From Virgibacillus indicus (GTDB lineage Bacteria > Bacillota > Bacilli > Bacillales > Amphibacillaceae): 34,738 bases of DNA. Positions 1 to 8,005 of the stretch are shown here, in pieces; the stretch's first letter is position 1; each line of letters starts with the position of its first letter. The notes beneath the pieces are model-generated. The model was not told the DNA's origin and searched no databases. It saw only the letters and a program-made list of their open reading frames with translations. The DNA is taken from contig NZ_NPMS01000017.1 of NCBI RefSeq assembly GCF_002266285.1, forward strand, positions 1-34,738, read 5' to 3'. The translations under genes were made by a program, and so were the position numbers.

Positions 1-126
1 GAGATTTGCCGCCGACTTCCTTCAGATTCTGGGTCGCCCCAGACACCCTTGTCTTAAGCTAACCACTACTACTGCCTTCGTGGCTCGGGACTTCAACCCT
101 AAAGAATGTGTGCATGCCTGGCACAC
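1..126 (-). mobile_element. 5' part of a class IIC group II intron (runs off the left edge)
   Basis: Read on the minus strand, the sequence begins GTGTGCCAGGCATG at position 126. It continues through the conserved domain I blocks TAGGGTTGAAGTCCCGA, GAAGGCAG, AAGGGTGTC and GAATCTGAAGGAAGTCGGC. This order matches the 5' end of class IIC introns such as the Oceanobacillus iheyensis ribozyme, as I recall that sequence. Only about the first 126 nt are present; the reverse transcriptase and domains V and VI lie beyond the window. The 5' splice site falls five bases after a perfect terminator stem, the typical target of class IIC introns. Confidence 0.88.
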
Positions 127-161
127 ATTAAAAACATCTCAGTTAATGAACTGAGATGTTT
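127..161 (-). terminator. Intrinsic terminator of the lipoprotein gene, used as intron target
   Basis: Perfect 11-bp stem AAACATCTCAG / CTGAGATGTTT (132-142 and 151-161) with an 8-nt loop. It lies 28 bp past the stop codon of the minus-strand lipoprotein gene. On the minus strand the stem is followed by TTAAT and then at once by the first base of the group II intron, so the normal U-tract has been interrupted by the insertion. Confidence 0.85.
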
Positions 162-189
162 CTTATATTTATTTTCAACACTTCTTCAA

Positions 190-699
190 CTAACGCACCA
201 TTTCGCTTACTAACTGATTAACTTTATTTCCATCTTCCAATTGTTCTTGAATAAGGCTTTTCATATCTACTTCATTGGTAAATTCACTTAACTTTTTACC
301 GTACCAATTTTGTAATTCTTCTTTAGTTATTTTATATTCACCATTTGCGAAAACAAAGGTAATCCGCTCTGCATTATCAATTAAAGCGAAGAGGAAAGTA
401 GCATTGTAAATTGCCGTTTCTTTATATTCCTTTTCTATCATTGACGCATCAAATTCATTGTACGTTAACGTCATACCATATGGTTCCGTGTTTGTTTGAA
501 GTGAGACTTTATTAAAATTCTCACTATGTTTTAACTGTCCAATTATATTAGTTACTGCACTATTATCACCTGTAAGAGTACCCTTGTATTGAAAGATATC
601 TTCATTTGTTGTATTTTTCTCATTGTTATTCGAACTACAACCATTTATGATCAACAAAATTAACAATGAAAAGAAAATATATTTTGTAACTTTCTTCAC
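190..699 (-). CDS. DUF4825-like secreted lipoprotein
   Basis: 169-aa protein with a lipoprotein signal: positively charged MKKVTK, a hydrophobic stretch and the lipobox ING-C at about residues 18-21, so the mature protein should be lipid-anchored on the outer face of the membrane. The start codon is GTG, preceded by AAAGGGTG about eight bases upstream. The body contains a Y-K-G-T-L-T-G-D-N-S-A-V block followed by about 100 residues that resemble the DUF4825 domain of Bacillaceae lipoproteins. The molecular function of that family is not known to me. The gene is monocistronic, ending in the terminator that now carries the intron. The last codons (about 185-201) coincide with an AACGCACC motif like the 3' end of the dispersed repeat family in this window, so the C-terminus may be partly repeat-derived (inference). 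Confidence 0.7.
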   Translation of the reverse strand: MKKVTKYIFFSLLILLIINGCSSNNNEKNTTNEDIFQYKGTLTGDNSAVTNIIGQLKHSENFNKVSLQTNTEPYGMTLTYNEFDASMIEKEYKETAIYNATFLFALIDNAERITFVFANGEYKITKEELQNWYGKKLSEFTNEVDMKSLIQEQLEDGNKVNQLVSEMVR

Positions 700-784
700 T
701 TATAGTCACCCTTTCTGCTGTCTTATTTTTTTAATATACAAACCCTATTTAAAGCATGCTGCCAGATAGTAAAATAGATCCATC

Positions 785-860
785 TTTATATACCATAATA
801 TTCGAAAAACATTTCTTGAACAAAGACGATCATTTAGATGACTCCTTGTACCATTTAGTT
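785..860 (-). repeat. Dispersed terminator-type repeat, copy 1
   Basis: Divergent copy of a family seen at least eight times here. It has a CATAATATT-like AT-rich left part, then an imperfect hairpin (AGACGATCA...TGACTCC at about 824-845), then CTTGTACC in place of the usual CTTGCACC. It lies just past the stop of the small membrane protein gene. Confidence 0.5.
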
Positions 861-874
861 TATGAAGCTATTTA

Positions 875-1057
875 TTAATCTTTATCTAAATCATCATCTA
901 AAAAAGATGTTTTATCTTCTTTAATATCATACTTTTCCTCAATATATCGACCAATTATTGAACTGTTGATACCTCTCTTGACTGCTGTTTCTATAACGAT
1001 ATACAGTATAAATAAACCAACTAAATATATAAAAATAGATAGACCGATACCCTCCAT
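875..1057 (-). CDS. Small membrane protein of unknown function
   Basis: I place the start at the ATG at 1055-1057, giving 60 aa. It is preceded by GGGGGAATTTTTA, a good ribosome binding site; a longer in-frame start at 1108 has none. The protein has one hydrophobic helix (about residues 5-22, GLSIFIYLVGLFILYIV) followed by a charged tail rich in Lys, Asp and Glu. This gives a single-pass protein with a probable cytoplasmic C-terminus. No family is recognised. Such small single-pass proteins are common in Bacillaceae; nothing in the context assigns a role. Confidence 0.6.
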   Translation of the reverse strand: MEGIGLSIFIYLVGLFILYIVIETAVKRGINSSIIGRYIEEKYDIKEDKTSFLDDDLDKD

Positions 1058-1149
1058 TAAAAATTCCCCCAATATTTTTTTCGAGTTTCTTCTACTATAA
1101 AAATTCATTCAAATATTGAACAATCCTGCGATTTAGCCAAAAATCTTCG

Positions 1150-1245
1150 CAATACAATATTAGCATAATATTCTATATTGATTTACCAAAAATAAAAGAC
1201 AATCAAGTTAATGACCGTCTTGTTTCACTCTTGCACCCGTTAACG
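1150..1245 (-). repeat. Dispersed terminator-type repeat, copy 2
   Basis: Contains TTAGCATAATATT in the left part, the hairpin AGACAATCA...TGACCGTCT (about 1197-1220) and the conserved end CTCTTGCACC. On the minus strand the hairpin is followed by TTTTATTTTT, so it can act as a terminator for the VOC gene that stops at 1265. Confidence 0.6.
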
Positions 1246-1264
1246 CAATAATAATTTAATATTA

Positions 1265-1657
1265 TTACTTATTAACTACGAGTGTTTTGATACGTTCCTC
1301 TTCCTCTGTTTTATCCAAATATTCGAAGAAGCCCAGAAGATTTCCCCAAGGGTCTGTAAATGTACCCCACTTTACTGGAACTTCTCTTCTTGAATATATT
1401 TCAAATTCATCAATGTTGAGTTCTTTAACAAGTCTCTCCCTTTCACCTTTTATATCTCTTACACCTAATCGTATAGGACCACTTTCTTCAGATGGTGTAC
1501 CTTCAGCAACTTGCAACCAACAACCAGAGATAATTTCCCATTCAGCAAAACCTTTGTGGGGTATAAAATCCGGTTGCCTATTTAATAAAGTTTGATACCA
1601 TCTTTGTCCTTCTTTAATGTCTTTTACACGAATTTGAGTTGTCATTTCAAAAATCAA
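1265..1657 (-). CDS. VOC superfamily (glyoxalase/bleomycin-resistance fold) protein
   Basis: About 130 aa, a single VOC module of two beta-alpha-beta-beta-beta halves. It opens with TTQIRVKDIKEGQRWYQTLL, the typical first strand and helix, and closes with GTFTDPWGNLLGFFEY, the typical last strand with the Glu that often ligates metal. The start is uncertain: a TTG at 1655-1657 lies eight bases after GGGGGAAA, while the ATG at 1643-1645 fits the family start better but is further from the site. A longer GTG/ATG reading to 1672 runs through the ribosome binding site and is unlikely. The substrate cannot be inferred; the domain occurs in lyases, dioxygenases and antibiotic-binding proteins. Confidence 0.75.
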   Translation of the reverse strand: MIFEMTTQIRVKDIKEGQRWYQTLLNRQPDFIPHKGFAEWEIISGCWLQVAEGTPSEESGPIRLGVRDIKGERERLVKELNIDEFEIYSRREVPVKWGTFTDPWGNLLGFFEYLDKTEEEERIKTLVVNK

Positions 1658-1749
1658 GTAAATTTCCCCCAATCTGCTTTTTATTTAATTCTATGATATT
1701 AGCTAAAACCAGCTTCTCCCATAAACCTATCTAATTCAGTATTTATAAA

Positions 1750-1860
1750 CAAATAATAACATAATGTCTACCATTCTAATTGCAAATTTCAGAAATTAAT
1801 AACAAAAGAAAAAGACCGTCCTTTAATGATCTCCTTATTGAACGCTTGCACCAGATAGTT
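1750..1860 (-). repeat. Dispersed terminator-type repeat, copy 3
   Basis: Has AATAACATAATG in the left part, an imperfect hairpin around AGACCGTCCTTTAATGATCTCC (1813-1834) and the conserved 3' block CGCTTGCACCAGATAG. On the minus strand the hairpin runs into TCTTTTTC, consistent with termination after the PspC-domain gene. Confidence 0.5.
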
Positions 1861-1868
1861 TAATACCC

Positions 1869-2068
1869 TTAATTATGTAACTGCTTGTCAGTTGGCATAA
1901 CTATCGCCGCAATAATATAAATCAACCATACTATCCCAGCAGTAAAAAAACCCAACAATACAGTAAGAATACGAAGTAAACTAACATCAATTTTGTACAT
2001 TTCACTTAATCCACCTAAAACACCCGATAATTGTTTTTCTTGCGTGGATTTATATATAATTTTTTCAT
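1869..2068 (-). pseudogene. PspC-domain small membrane protein, frameshifted at a TA repeat
   Basis: In one minus-strand frame the sequence reads IYKSTQEKQLSGVLGGLSEM, then KIDVSLLRILTVLLGFF, then a second hydrophobic stretch and VMPTDKQLHN-stop. This is a standard PspC domain (envelope-stress-related, one or two membrane helices). That frame has no ATG, GTG or TTG start. The only well-placed start is the ATG at 2066-2068, with GGGG upstream; it opens the expected MKKLY but in another frame and stops early. The two frames are joined by removing two bases from the TATATATA run at about 2050-2057. The total of 200 nt is 198 + 2, which agrees. Either this is a real loss or slippage mutation, or a sequencing error. 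Confidence 0.75.
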
Positions 2069-2305
2069 CTAATCATCCCCATTGATTGTCATATTTTATT
2101 TACAAAAAAGTATTTAATCGTTTTATCCCCTTATATAAGGTTGGCATCAAAAACATAACTTGTTAAACTGTTCTGAGTTTAGCATAACAAGCAATAGTAG
2201 TTGACGAAATGACAACTCCTTCTTTCGTTAAATCACCATTTTGTTTAAGAAGGATTCGCTCAATTTAAAATTCTTTATCTAAATACGATTTTTAAAGAAA
2301 AATTA

Positions 2306-2971
2306 CTAAAGGGCGGTAAGTTTATTTAGCCTGTTTACCAGAGGTTCTTTCCACTCATCAGCCAATTCCTCAACAGCTAATAATCTTTTTATTCCTTCAA
2401 TATCTTTTTGTTTATGAAAATAAATCTCATTTCCATAAAGAATCGATACTTTATTAGGGTGCGATTCCAACAATATAGTTTTAGAATCTTTTCGTACAAT
2501 ACCTTCTTCTAAAACACGACATAAATAACCAGTAAAACCTGTTTGTACCATCCTTTTTAGAAGAGATGGATGATTAGTTCTCTTTGTAATTGTACTACAC
2601 GGGATTCTACCTTGAGTAACCTGTATAATAGATTCTCCAAGTTGAAAAATATCTCCAACACAAACATCTTTTTCCAACATATTCGTTACTGTTAAATTTT
2701 CACCGAAAGTTGGGGGTGGTAGAGGGTTACCAAGTTCTTTTTCCCACAGAAAATAATGTTCATACGGGTAAATACAAACAGCCCGATCTAGACCGCCGTG
2801 ATTCTTTAAGTCTCCAACCCCATCACCCTGAAATCCGTTTTTTGTTAAAAAAGCCTCTTCAATTGTTTGTTTACTAATCCCTGTATTTATCTCCTTACCA
2901 TTTCCATACATCATTTTTTTGGGTAATCCAATTGAAAAATTATTTAATTCTATTGCTTTACTACTTGACAT
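2306..2971 (-). CDS. MOSC domain protein (YflK/YiiM type)
   Basis: 221 aa, close in length to Bacillus subtilis YflK. It shows the MOSC hallmarks GFQGDGVGDLKNHGGLDRAV (residues 46-65) and FGENLTV (89-95), and the conserved Cys125 in QGRIPCSTI. MOSC domains bind sulfur or sulfurated molybdenum cofactor through such a Cys. Homologues such as YiiM are linked to molybdenum-dependent detoxification of N-hydroxylated compounds. The cytoplasmic protein has no signal peptide. It is transcribed alone; the upstream gap contains a repeat copy and the divergent DUF4177 gene. Confidence is high for the domain and moderate for the role. Confidence 0.88.
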   Translation of the reverse strand: MSSSKAIELNNFSIGLPKKMMYGNGKEINTGISKQTIEEAFLTKNGFQGDGVGDLKNHGGLDRAVCIYPYEHYFLWEKELGNPLPPPTFGENLTVTNMLEKDVCVGDIFQLGESIIQVTQGRIPCSTITKRTNHPSLLKRMVQTGFTGYLCRVLEEGIVRKDSKTILLESHPNKVSILYGNEIYFHKQKDIEGIKRLLAVEELADEWKEPLVNRLNKLTAL

Positions 2972-3347
2972 TGCAATACGTACCCACTTTCTCTTATTAT
3001 CTTTAAAAGACCACCTTGGCGATCTCGTTGTTGTATTAAACTGCAGGAAAGAAACAGTCTTTTATTAAACATTAACATAATATTCCTAACATTATTAGAA
3101 AAAGAAAAGACAATCAAATTCTGATTGCCCTATTTAACTCTTGCACCAGTTCAAGTACAATTATTCACAAACTCCAACATTAAACTACTTTTTTAAGTTC
3201 ATTCTTAATCCCAGTTAAATCATAATCTCGGCTTCATGTAACTTTACAAAATCTATAATACCTTCCTCAAAGGCTTTATAACAGCTTAATGAAACCTTTT
3301 TGAATTAATTACGTAAAGAGAATTAACAATAACGGGAGGTTGATTTC
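2972..3347. other. Divergent intergenic region carrying a full repeat copy
   Basis: 376 bp between the divergent MOSC and DUF4177 genes. It is occupied by a near-full-length dispersed repeat (3054-3178) and AT-rich sequence. I see no other gene. Promoters for both flanking genes must lie here, but none stands out enough to place. Confidence 0.5.
3054..3178 (-). repeat. Dispersed terminator-type repeat, copy 4 (near full length)
   Basis: Shows the whole arrangement: ACAGTCTTTTATTAAA, then ATTAACATAATATTCC and ATTATTAG, then the hairpin AGACAATCAAATTCTGATTG, then CTCTTGCACCAG and TTCAAGTACAATTATTCAC. The copy at 17757-17866 is strikingly similar across the first 60 bases. Confidence 0.65.
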
Positions 3348-3548
3348 ATGTACGAATATAAATTTGAAAGAATTTCATTAACAAATCCATCAATGACAAA
3401 TTCAAAGCCAGTTGAGGATTATCAGGATATTATTCATAAACATGCTGAGAAAGGATGGAAACTCGTACAAATATTTTCACCCAGTATCCGTAGTTCAGGA
3501 ACAGCAGGATACTTTGAAATTATCTTTGAACGAGAAAAAAGAGCATAA
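3348..3548 (+). CDS. DUF4177 family protein
   Basis: 66 aa, one of two plus-strand genes. The start ATG is preceded by CGGGAGGTTGATTTC, a strong ribosome binding site. The sequence has the DUF4177 pattern: MYEYKFERI at the start, a central HKHAEKGWKLVQIF and a C-terminal YFEIIFER strand. This predicts a small alpha/beta fold with no membrane or export signal. DUF4177 proteins are short, widespread in Firmicutes and without an assigned function that I know. The gene is probably monocistronic and ends at the large hairpin at 3586-3640. A second overlapping reading frame starting inside the gene is a shadow. Confidence 0.75.
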   Translation: MYEYKFERISLTNPSMTNSKPVEDYQDIIHKHAEKGWKLVQIFSPSIRSSGTAGYFEIIFEREKRA

Positions 3549-3585
3549 TTTACACTTAAAGCATGATTATTCAGAAAGTGCGCAG

Positions 3586-3640
3586 GTGTCAGTCCCCCAC
3601 TATACTAAAGTATTAGCGTAGTGGGGGACTGACACTTTTT
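3586..3640. terminator. 17-bp-arm palindrome, REP-like, between convergent genes
   Basis: Perfect arms GTGTCAGTCCCCCACTA (3586-3602) and TAGTGGGGGACTGACAC (3619-3635). The 16-nt loop itself holds TACT-AA-AGTA. Five T follow on the plus strand, so it can terminate the DUF4177 transcript; the structure can also form in the PadR operon transcript. The GC-rich stem is far from the local base composition and resembles REP-type repeats. A further GGGGGAC...CTCTCCCC motif lies at 3672-3690. Confidence 0.75.
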
Positions 3641-3688
3641 CACAAATTAACATTATTTCAAAGCCACAGCCGGGGGACTTGCTCTCCC

Positions 3689-4186
3689 CTACGAATCTGC
3701 AATCATATCCAGCCATTTAATATCTGCTTCCAAATGAAGCAATGCCCCCTCAATCAGCAGCTTCATTGTTTCATTTCCTGAACCCATCATTTGTTTCTTC
3801 AAATGTGTAAGATGCAGAACATCCTTTATCATCGTTTCCTTTTGATTTCTGATCATGCTTTGTCTGTTTTCATAGGATACCTGATTGGCACAGAGGAACT
3901 TAAAATAAAATTCATCCTTAAATAAAGATCTGCCAACAGGATCCTCCAGCCAGGTCCAGAGCTCCTCTTTCCCGGCAGTTGTAATTGTATAGAGCTTCCG
4001 GTCCTTCTTATCATGGCCAGGTGTTTCTACGAGAGAATCCCTTTCTAATCGGTCCAGTGTCGTATACACCTGTCCCGCATTTAATGGCCACATTCCCTGC
4101 ACCATTTCCTCGAATCCAGTTTTTAATTCATAGCCGTGTCTTGATTTTTCATACAATAGGGCGAGTAGTGAATGTTTTACTGACAT
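3689..4186 (-). CDS. PadR family transcriptional regulator
   Basis: 165 aa from the ATG at 4184-4186. The in-frame GTG at 4196 would add four residues, but the upstream GGGG favours the ATG. Residues 1-80 form a PadR winged helix (SVKHSLLALLYEKSRHGYEL, then QVYTTLDRLERDSLVETPG, then the KLYTITTAGKEEL wing). The C-terminal half is the long-helix dimerisation region of the larger PadR subfamily. PadR proteins are repressors, often of detoxification or ABC efflux genes. This is the last gene of the operon with the ABC transporter, starting 13 bp after the permease stop. A long palindrome in the operon promoter at 8006-8054 is a natural site for feedback control (inference). Confidence 0.9.
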   Translation of the reverse strand: MSVKHSLLALLYEKSRHGYELKTGFEEMVQGMWPLNAGQVYTTLDRLERDSLVETPGHDKKDRKLYTITTAGKEELWTWLEDPVGRSLFKDEFYFKFLCANQVSYENRQSMIRNQKETMIKDVLHLTHLKKQMMGSGNETMKLLIEGALLHLEADIKWLDMIADS

Positions 4187-4198
4187 GCTGATCCCCAC

Positions 4199-6658
4199 TT
4201 ATTCATAATTTATCGCTTCTTTAATTGATATTTGTGATGCTGAATGACTTGGAATCCATGAAGCAAGAAGTGTAAACACAATTCCTCCTGCAACAGCTAT
4301 GACTAAACTGGACCTCGGAATCGAAAAATCAAGAAATGCTGGTGCTTGATCAGATACAGAATTTAAATAGATTACCAATATCCCATACAGCGTCCCTGCT
4401 ATGACACCAGTAATACCGATAAGCAAACCTTCTGCTATAATCATAATTCTCACTTGTGACTTTGTAAAACCAAGTGCTCTCATTGTCCCAAGTTCTTTCG
4501 TACGCTCCAGCGTATTCATGAATAACGTATTGCTGATTCCTATTGCTGAAATCGCAATTACTAATATTAGCAAACCTACCATCAAATCGTTCATACCGGA
4601 TAGCCCACTTTTTGCTTGTTCAATATTTAATTCCATCAAATCTATAGTTTCAATAGATTCCCCGTAATTCACCCTAAGACCAGCTAACGCCATTGGGACG
4701 CTCTCCTCATCAGCCACATCAATGGCCACATGATAGTTCAATGGCCAGTTCAATGATTCCCTGACAATCGCATCCTCTGCAAATCCAGCATAGCCTGAAT
4801 AATGAGCGGTTTGGACAACTCCCTTTATAAAAAAGTCCGTCTCACCGGCTGGCGTGTGGAATGTAAAAACATCACCAACTGCTGCACCCATTTCAGCTAA
4901 TGCACGATCACCGATATAAATTGGAGGACTGTCACTTGTCTGATCTGTAACCTCTATTAATTCAAACATACTGCTATCCTCAAAAGATAAAATGGAGAAT
5001 TCCCGAAGCTCACCGGATGGAGAATACCATGTAACATTCGGTACTTCTGCATAAGCATCTGCCGATTCTATACCTTCCATATTCCTGATAGCATCTATTT
5101 CACTATCCTCCCAGGCGGTTTCTTTCTCTGCAATAATATCCCCGCCAAAGGTCGCACGAATATCTTTTTCCATTCCCTCAGGCAAAGTTTCTAACGCCGC
5201 ACTCATAAATAAAGCCAAACTGACTCCAATAGCCAGCATTGCAGCTGTATTCGCATTTCGTTTTTCAAACTGCTTTAGAGACCTGGCTGCTTGTTTGCCT
5301 AAGAAACCGAACAACACGCGTAGCATCGGCCCGGTGACTAGTTGAATTAACTTCATCCAGAGTGGGAACAACAGAACAAGTCCGATGAATAAAAATAAAA
5401 ATGCCCACACATTATCAATTAATCCAACCGCTGTACAAGCAACACCCAGAATCACTCTTACCAAATTAAATTTATTTGCAAGCGTGATTTCCCTGCTATG
5501 GCCTGACATTGCTTCTAATATCGGTGTTTTTCCAGCCTTGTATAAAGGCATTGCCGCTGCAAGAAAAGGAAATACAATCCCAACTGCAGCTGAAATGATA
5601 ACAGGCATCAAGATTTCAACTTGATACGTTATATTTTGGGTTACAATTGCTGAAATTAAAACATCCTGAACCACAATTCCAAGCCAAACCCCGATTCCTA
5701 AACCAAGCACTGTACCTATACTGGCTAAAAATAAGATTTCCTTGAAAATAAGCTGAATCACATTCCTCCCTGTATAGCCTAAGCTCTTCATGATTGCAAT
5801 CTCATTATTGCGTTCTAATATACTTGTGTTGATCATATTGAATGCGATAAAAGCACTAATAAAGATAGACAGTATTGCTATTAAGTCAAATACAAAATAC
5901 ATCCCCTCAACATCATTATATGCTTTCGTATCAGCCACAATTGGCTGCACAAATAAGTCAGTGCCTGCCAGAGCATTTTGGTAATCAGTCAAGAGTGCCT
6001 GTTGGTCAAGTCCCTCTTCAGCCTGAAAGCGATACTCCGTAATTTGACGATTCATTCCCGACCATTCCTGGAGAATATCCAATGGAACGATTGCCTCAAA
6101 ATCCCGAAATTGCGCTGCTTCCATTGTCTTGGGACTATTTAAGATTCCTCCTTCATTTACAATAGCCGTAATTTTCAAGGAACCCATATTCTGAAAAGAT
6201 ACCAGATCCCCAACTTCTTTTCCCCAGAGAGCTGCTGCATTTTCCGTTATGATTAATCCCTCTTCCGTCACATCTCCCTCTTTCACAGGCAGTTCGATCA
6301 TGCCATTTTGAAAATCCGATAAACCTGTGAATTTCACTGTTGCCTGCTCTGGGGAGTCTGTTTCAATATCAGCAAGCCCTTGCTTTGTTAAGGTTGCTAG
6401 CCCTTCTTTCACCTGATCCTGATCAAGTAAACCCTCCAGTTCATTCGAAGAAAAAAACGCTTTCGTTCCCTGAATTCTAAAGTCCGCATTCCCAGCAGCT
6501 ATGCGTTCCTGTTCATCCATAATATTGGCAAAGGTTGATTTAGCAATGAGCATACCGGTCATGACAGAAACACCCAAAACAATTGCAATCAGCGTAAATA
6601 AAAATCGCTTCTTATGCCGTGTGATATTACGCCATGAAACGCGAAAGGAACTTAGCAT
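4199..6658 (-). CDS. ABC transporter permease, two FtsX domains (MacB-type)
   Basis: About 819 aa from the ATG at 6656-6658, which has GGGAGG nine bases upstream; an ATG three codons earlier has no room for a site. There is one N-terminal membrane helix (about residues 15-40), a large extracellular domain, and a first FtsX domain with three helices around 255-390. An internal pair of helices follows, then a second extracellular domain and a second FtsX domain around 690-815. Duplicated FtsX permeases of about 800 aa act with a separate ATPase to move lipids, peptides or drugs across or out of the membrane. The start overlaps the ATPase gene by 32 bp, implying translational coupling. Confidence 0.9.
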   Translation of the reverse strand: MLSSFRVSWRNITRHKKRFLFTLIAIVLGVSVMTGMLIAKSTFANIMDEQERIAAGNADFRIQGTKAFFSSNELEGLLDQDQVKEGLATLTKQGLADIETDSPEQATVKFTGLSDFQNGMIELPVKEGDVTEEGLIITENAAALWGKEVGDLVSFQNMGSLKITAIVNEGGILNSPKTMEAAQFRDFEAIVPLDILQEWSGMNRQITEYRFQAEEGLDQQALLTDYQNALAGTDLFVQPIVADTKAYNDVEGMYFVFDLIAILSIFISAFIAFNMINTSILERNNEIAIMKSLGYTGRNVIQLIFKEILFLASIGTVLGLGIGVWLGIVVQDVLISAIVTQNITYQVEILMPVIISAAVGIVFPFLAAAMPLYKAGKTPILEAMSGHSREITLANKFNLVRVILGVACTAVGLIDNVWAFLFLFIGLVLLFPLWMKLIQLVTGPMLRVLFGFLGKQAARSLKQFEKRNANTAAMLAIGVSLALFMSAALETLPEGMEKDIRATFGGDIIAEKETAWEDSEIDAIRNMEGIESADAYAEVPNVTWYSPSGELREFSILSFEDSSMFELIEVTDQTSDSPPIYIGDRALAEMGAAVGDVFTFHTPAGETDFFIKGVVQTAHYSGYAGFAEDAIVRESLNWPLNYHVAIDVADEESVPMALAGLRVNYGESIETIDLMELNIEQAKSGLSGMNDLMVGLLILVIAISAIGISNTLFMNTLERTKELGTMRALGFTKSQVRIMIIAEGLLIGITGVIAGTLYGILVIYLNSVSDQAPAFLDFSIPRSSLVIAVAGGIVFTLLASWIPSHSASQISIKEAINYE

Positions 6659-7340
6659 AATCCTCATCCTCCCTTGTCACTTCCGCTTCAATCACACCAT
6701 CCTTAAATAACACAATCCGATCAGCATAGCCTGCTGCAAACATATCATGTGTCACCATGACAATCGTTTGTTTCCGTTCCTGGTGAAACGTTGCCAGTAA
6801 ATCAAGAATATCACTGGAACGCTGTCTATCCAGGTTCCCAGTTGGCTCATCCGCCAATAAAATGGAAGGCTCGTGAATTAATGCTCTTGCAATTGCTACC
6901 CGCTGCTGCTGTCCCCCACTTAGTTCATTGGGAAATCGTTTCTCATAGCCTGCTAAATCAACAGCCTCCAGTAATTCCTCAACTTTTCCAGATGGTGCCT
7001 TTTTGCCATCTGCATGCAATGGAAATACGATATTTTCGTAGATTGTCAGCGTTGGCAATAATTGATAGTTCTGAAAGATTAGACCGATGTCTTTTCGACG
7101 GATTAATGTGCGCATCTTTTCTGATTTTGACGTAATATCCGTGCCATCTAATTGAATAGAGCCAGATGAAGGTGTATCCAGACCGCCGAGTAAATGGAGC
7201 AGGGTTGTTTTACCTGAACCACTCGGACCAATAATACATACAAATTCCCCTTCCTTTACCGAAAAATCCACTCCCTTTAAAACAGGTACAGTTTCTTTGC
7301 CTGTTTTATATTCCTTCTTTAATTCAGAAACATTTATCAT
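6627..7340 (-). CDS. ABC transporter ATP-binding protein (MacB/LolD type)
   Basis: 237 aa from the ATG at 7338-7340, preceded by AGAGGTGAATAGG; earlier in-frame starts lack a site. It has all nucleotide-binding motifs: Walker A GPSGSGKTT (38-46), a Q-loop in LIFQNYQLLP, signature LSGGQQQRVAIARAL, Walker B ILLADEPTGNLD and an H-loop in MVTHD. This is the MacB/LolD-like ATPase class that pairs with FtsX-type permeases. It sits between an upstream membrane protein (stop two bases before its start) and the permease, so the three form one translation-coupled unit. The substrate is unknown. Confidence 0.93.
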   Translation of the reverse strand: MINVSELKKEYKTGKETVPVLKGVDFSVKEGEFVCIIGPSGSGKTTLLHLLGGLDTPSSGSIQLDGTDITSKSEKMRTLIRRKDIGLIFQNYQLLPTLTIYENIVFPLHADGKKAPSGKVEELLEAVDLAGYEKRFPNELSGGQQQRVAIARALIHEPSILLADEPTGNLDRQRSSDILDLLATFHQERKQTIVMVTHDMFAAGYADRIVLFKDGVIEAEVTREDEDYAKFLSRFMA

Positions 7341-7341
7341 C

Positions 7342-7989
7342 CTATTCACCTCTTTGTTTTGATGGAAAAATGGTATATGACCATGAATAAATAAAATCAA
7401 CAATAAATACTAATCCCCAAACCATGGAAATCCCATATATCGTTTCATTCGAATATGGTGTTTCTTCTGGATTTTCCGTACCTATCCACGATAAATCTGT
7501 TAAATAAGGCAATGCTTCTTCCATGCTATCCAGGCTATATGTCCAAAAAATTGATTGGGCAATACTAAAAATCAGGAAATGGATAATGGAGCTCCAGCGA
7601 TATTTCTTAGCAATATACTTCGGATCCTTTTGTTTCTTCATCACGTATTTATCTTTATCCGTCAGCAGTTCTGTACCTCGCCAATTGCCTATTTTAAAAC
7701 GCATCCATCGATCAAGCTTCCTGAAATCACTGATCCCAAATGTACAGGCATAAATCACAAATACCGTAATGATGATTTGGAATGTAGAAATTTCCCCTGT
7801 CTCTCTATAAATGAAAATGGCCAAAGCGGCTTCCAGAAACAGCAGTAAAATAAATAAAAGTAAAAAGGCTAAGCTTAGCTTTTGTTTATTAAACACATAA
7901 CGAACAACACCAAATAACAAAATTGAAGCCAATGATACTACTTCTGCTGAAATAAATAATTCCCACTGGTATTCCAAAATAAAATCCAT
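7342..7989 (-). CDS. Multi-pass membrane protein, first gene of the PadR/ABC operon
   Basis: 215 aa from the ATG at 7987-7989, which follows AAAGGTGGAAGTACGT; a GTG four codons upstream lies in the ribosome binding site. Hydrophobic segments lie at about residues 12-32, 40-65, 68-90, 135-155 and 185-205. A positively charged cytoplasmic loop (KLDRWMRFKIGNWRG...KDKYVMKKQKDPKYIAKKYR) sits between the third and fourth. I do not recognise a family. Its stop is two bases before the ATPase start, so it is probably co-translated with the transporter and may be an accessory subunit or the protected target (inference). It is the first gene behind the operator-promoter at 8006-8059. Confidence 0.7.
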   Translation of the reverse strand: MDFILEYQWELFISAEVVSLASILLFGVVRYVFNKQKLSLAFLLLFILLLFLEAALAIFIYRETGEISTFQIIITVFVIYACTFGISDFRKLDRWMRFKIGNWRGTELLTDKDKYVMKKQKDPKYIAKKYRWSSIIHFLIFSIAQSIFWTYSLDSMEEALPYLTDLSWIGTENPEETPYSNETIYGISMVWGLVFIVDFIYSWSYTIFPSKQRGE

Positions 7990-8005
7990 ACGTACTTCCA
8001 CCTTT

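Noticed and set aside
1287..1595. 102-codon plus-strand frame
   Set aside because: It is antisense to the VOC gene, Ser-rich as expected from a complementary strand, with no ribosome binding site.
3412..3621. 69-codon plus-strand frame overlapping the DUF4177 gene
   Set aside because: The in-frame DUF4177 gene has the strong ribosome binding site and a known domain; the overlapping frame runs into the hairpin and matches nothing.
4401..7135. Several plus-strand open frames of 64-114 codons opposite the ABC transporter genes
   Set aside because: They lie wholly inside well-supported minus-strand genes, lack ribosome binding sites and show no domain; they are mirror frames.
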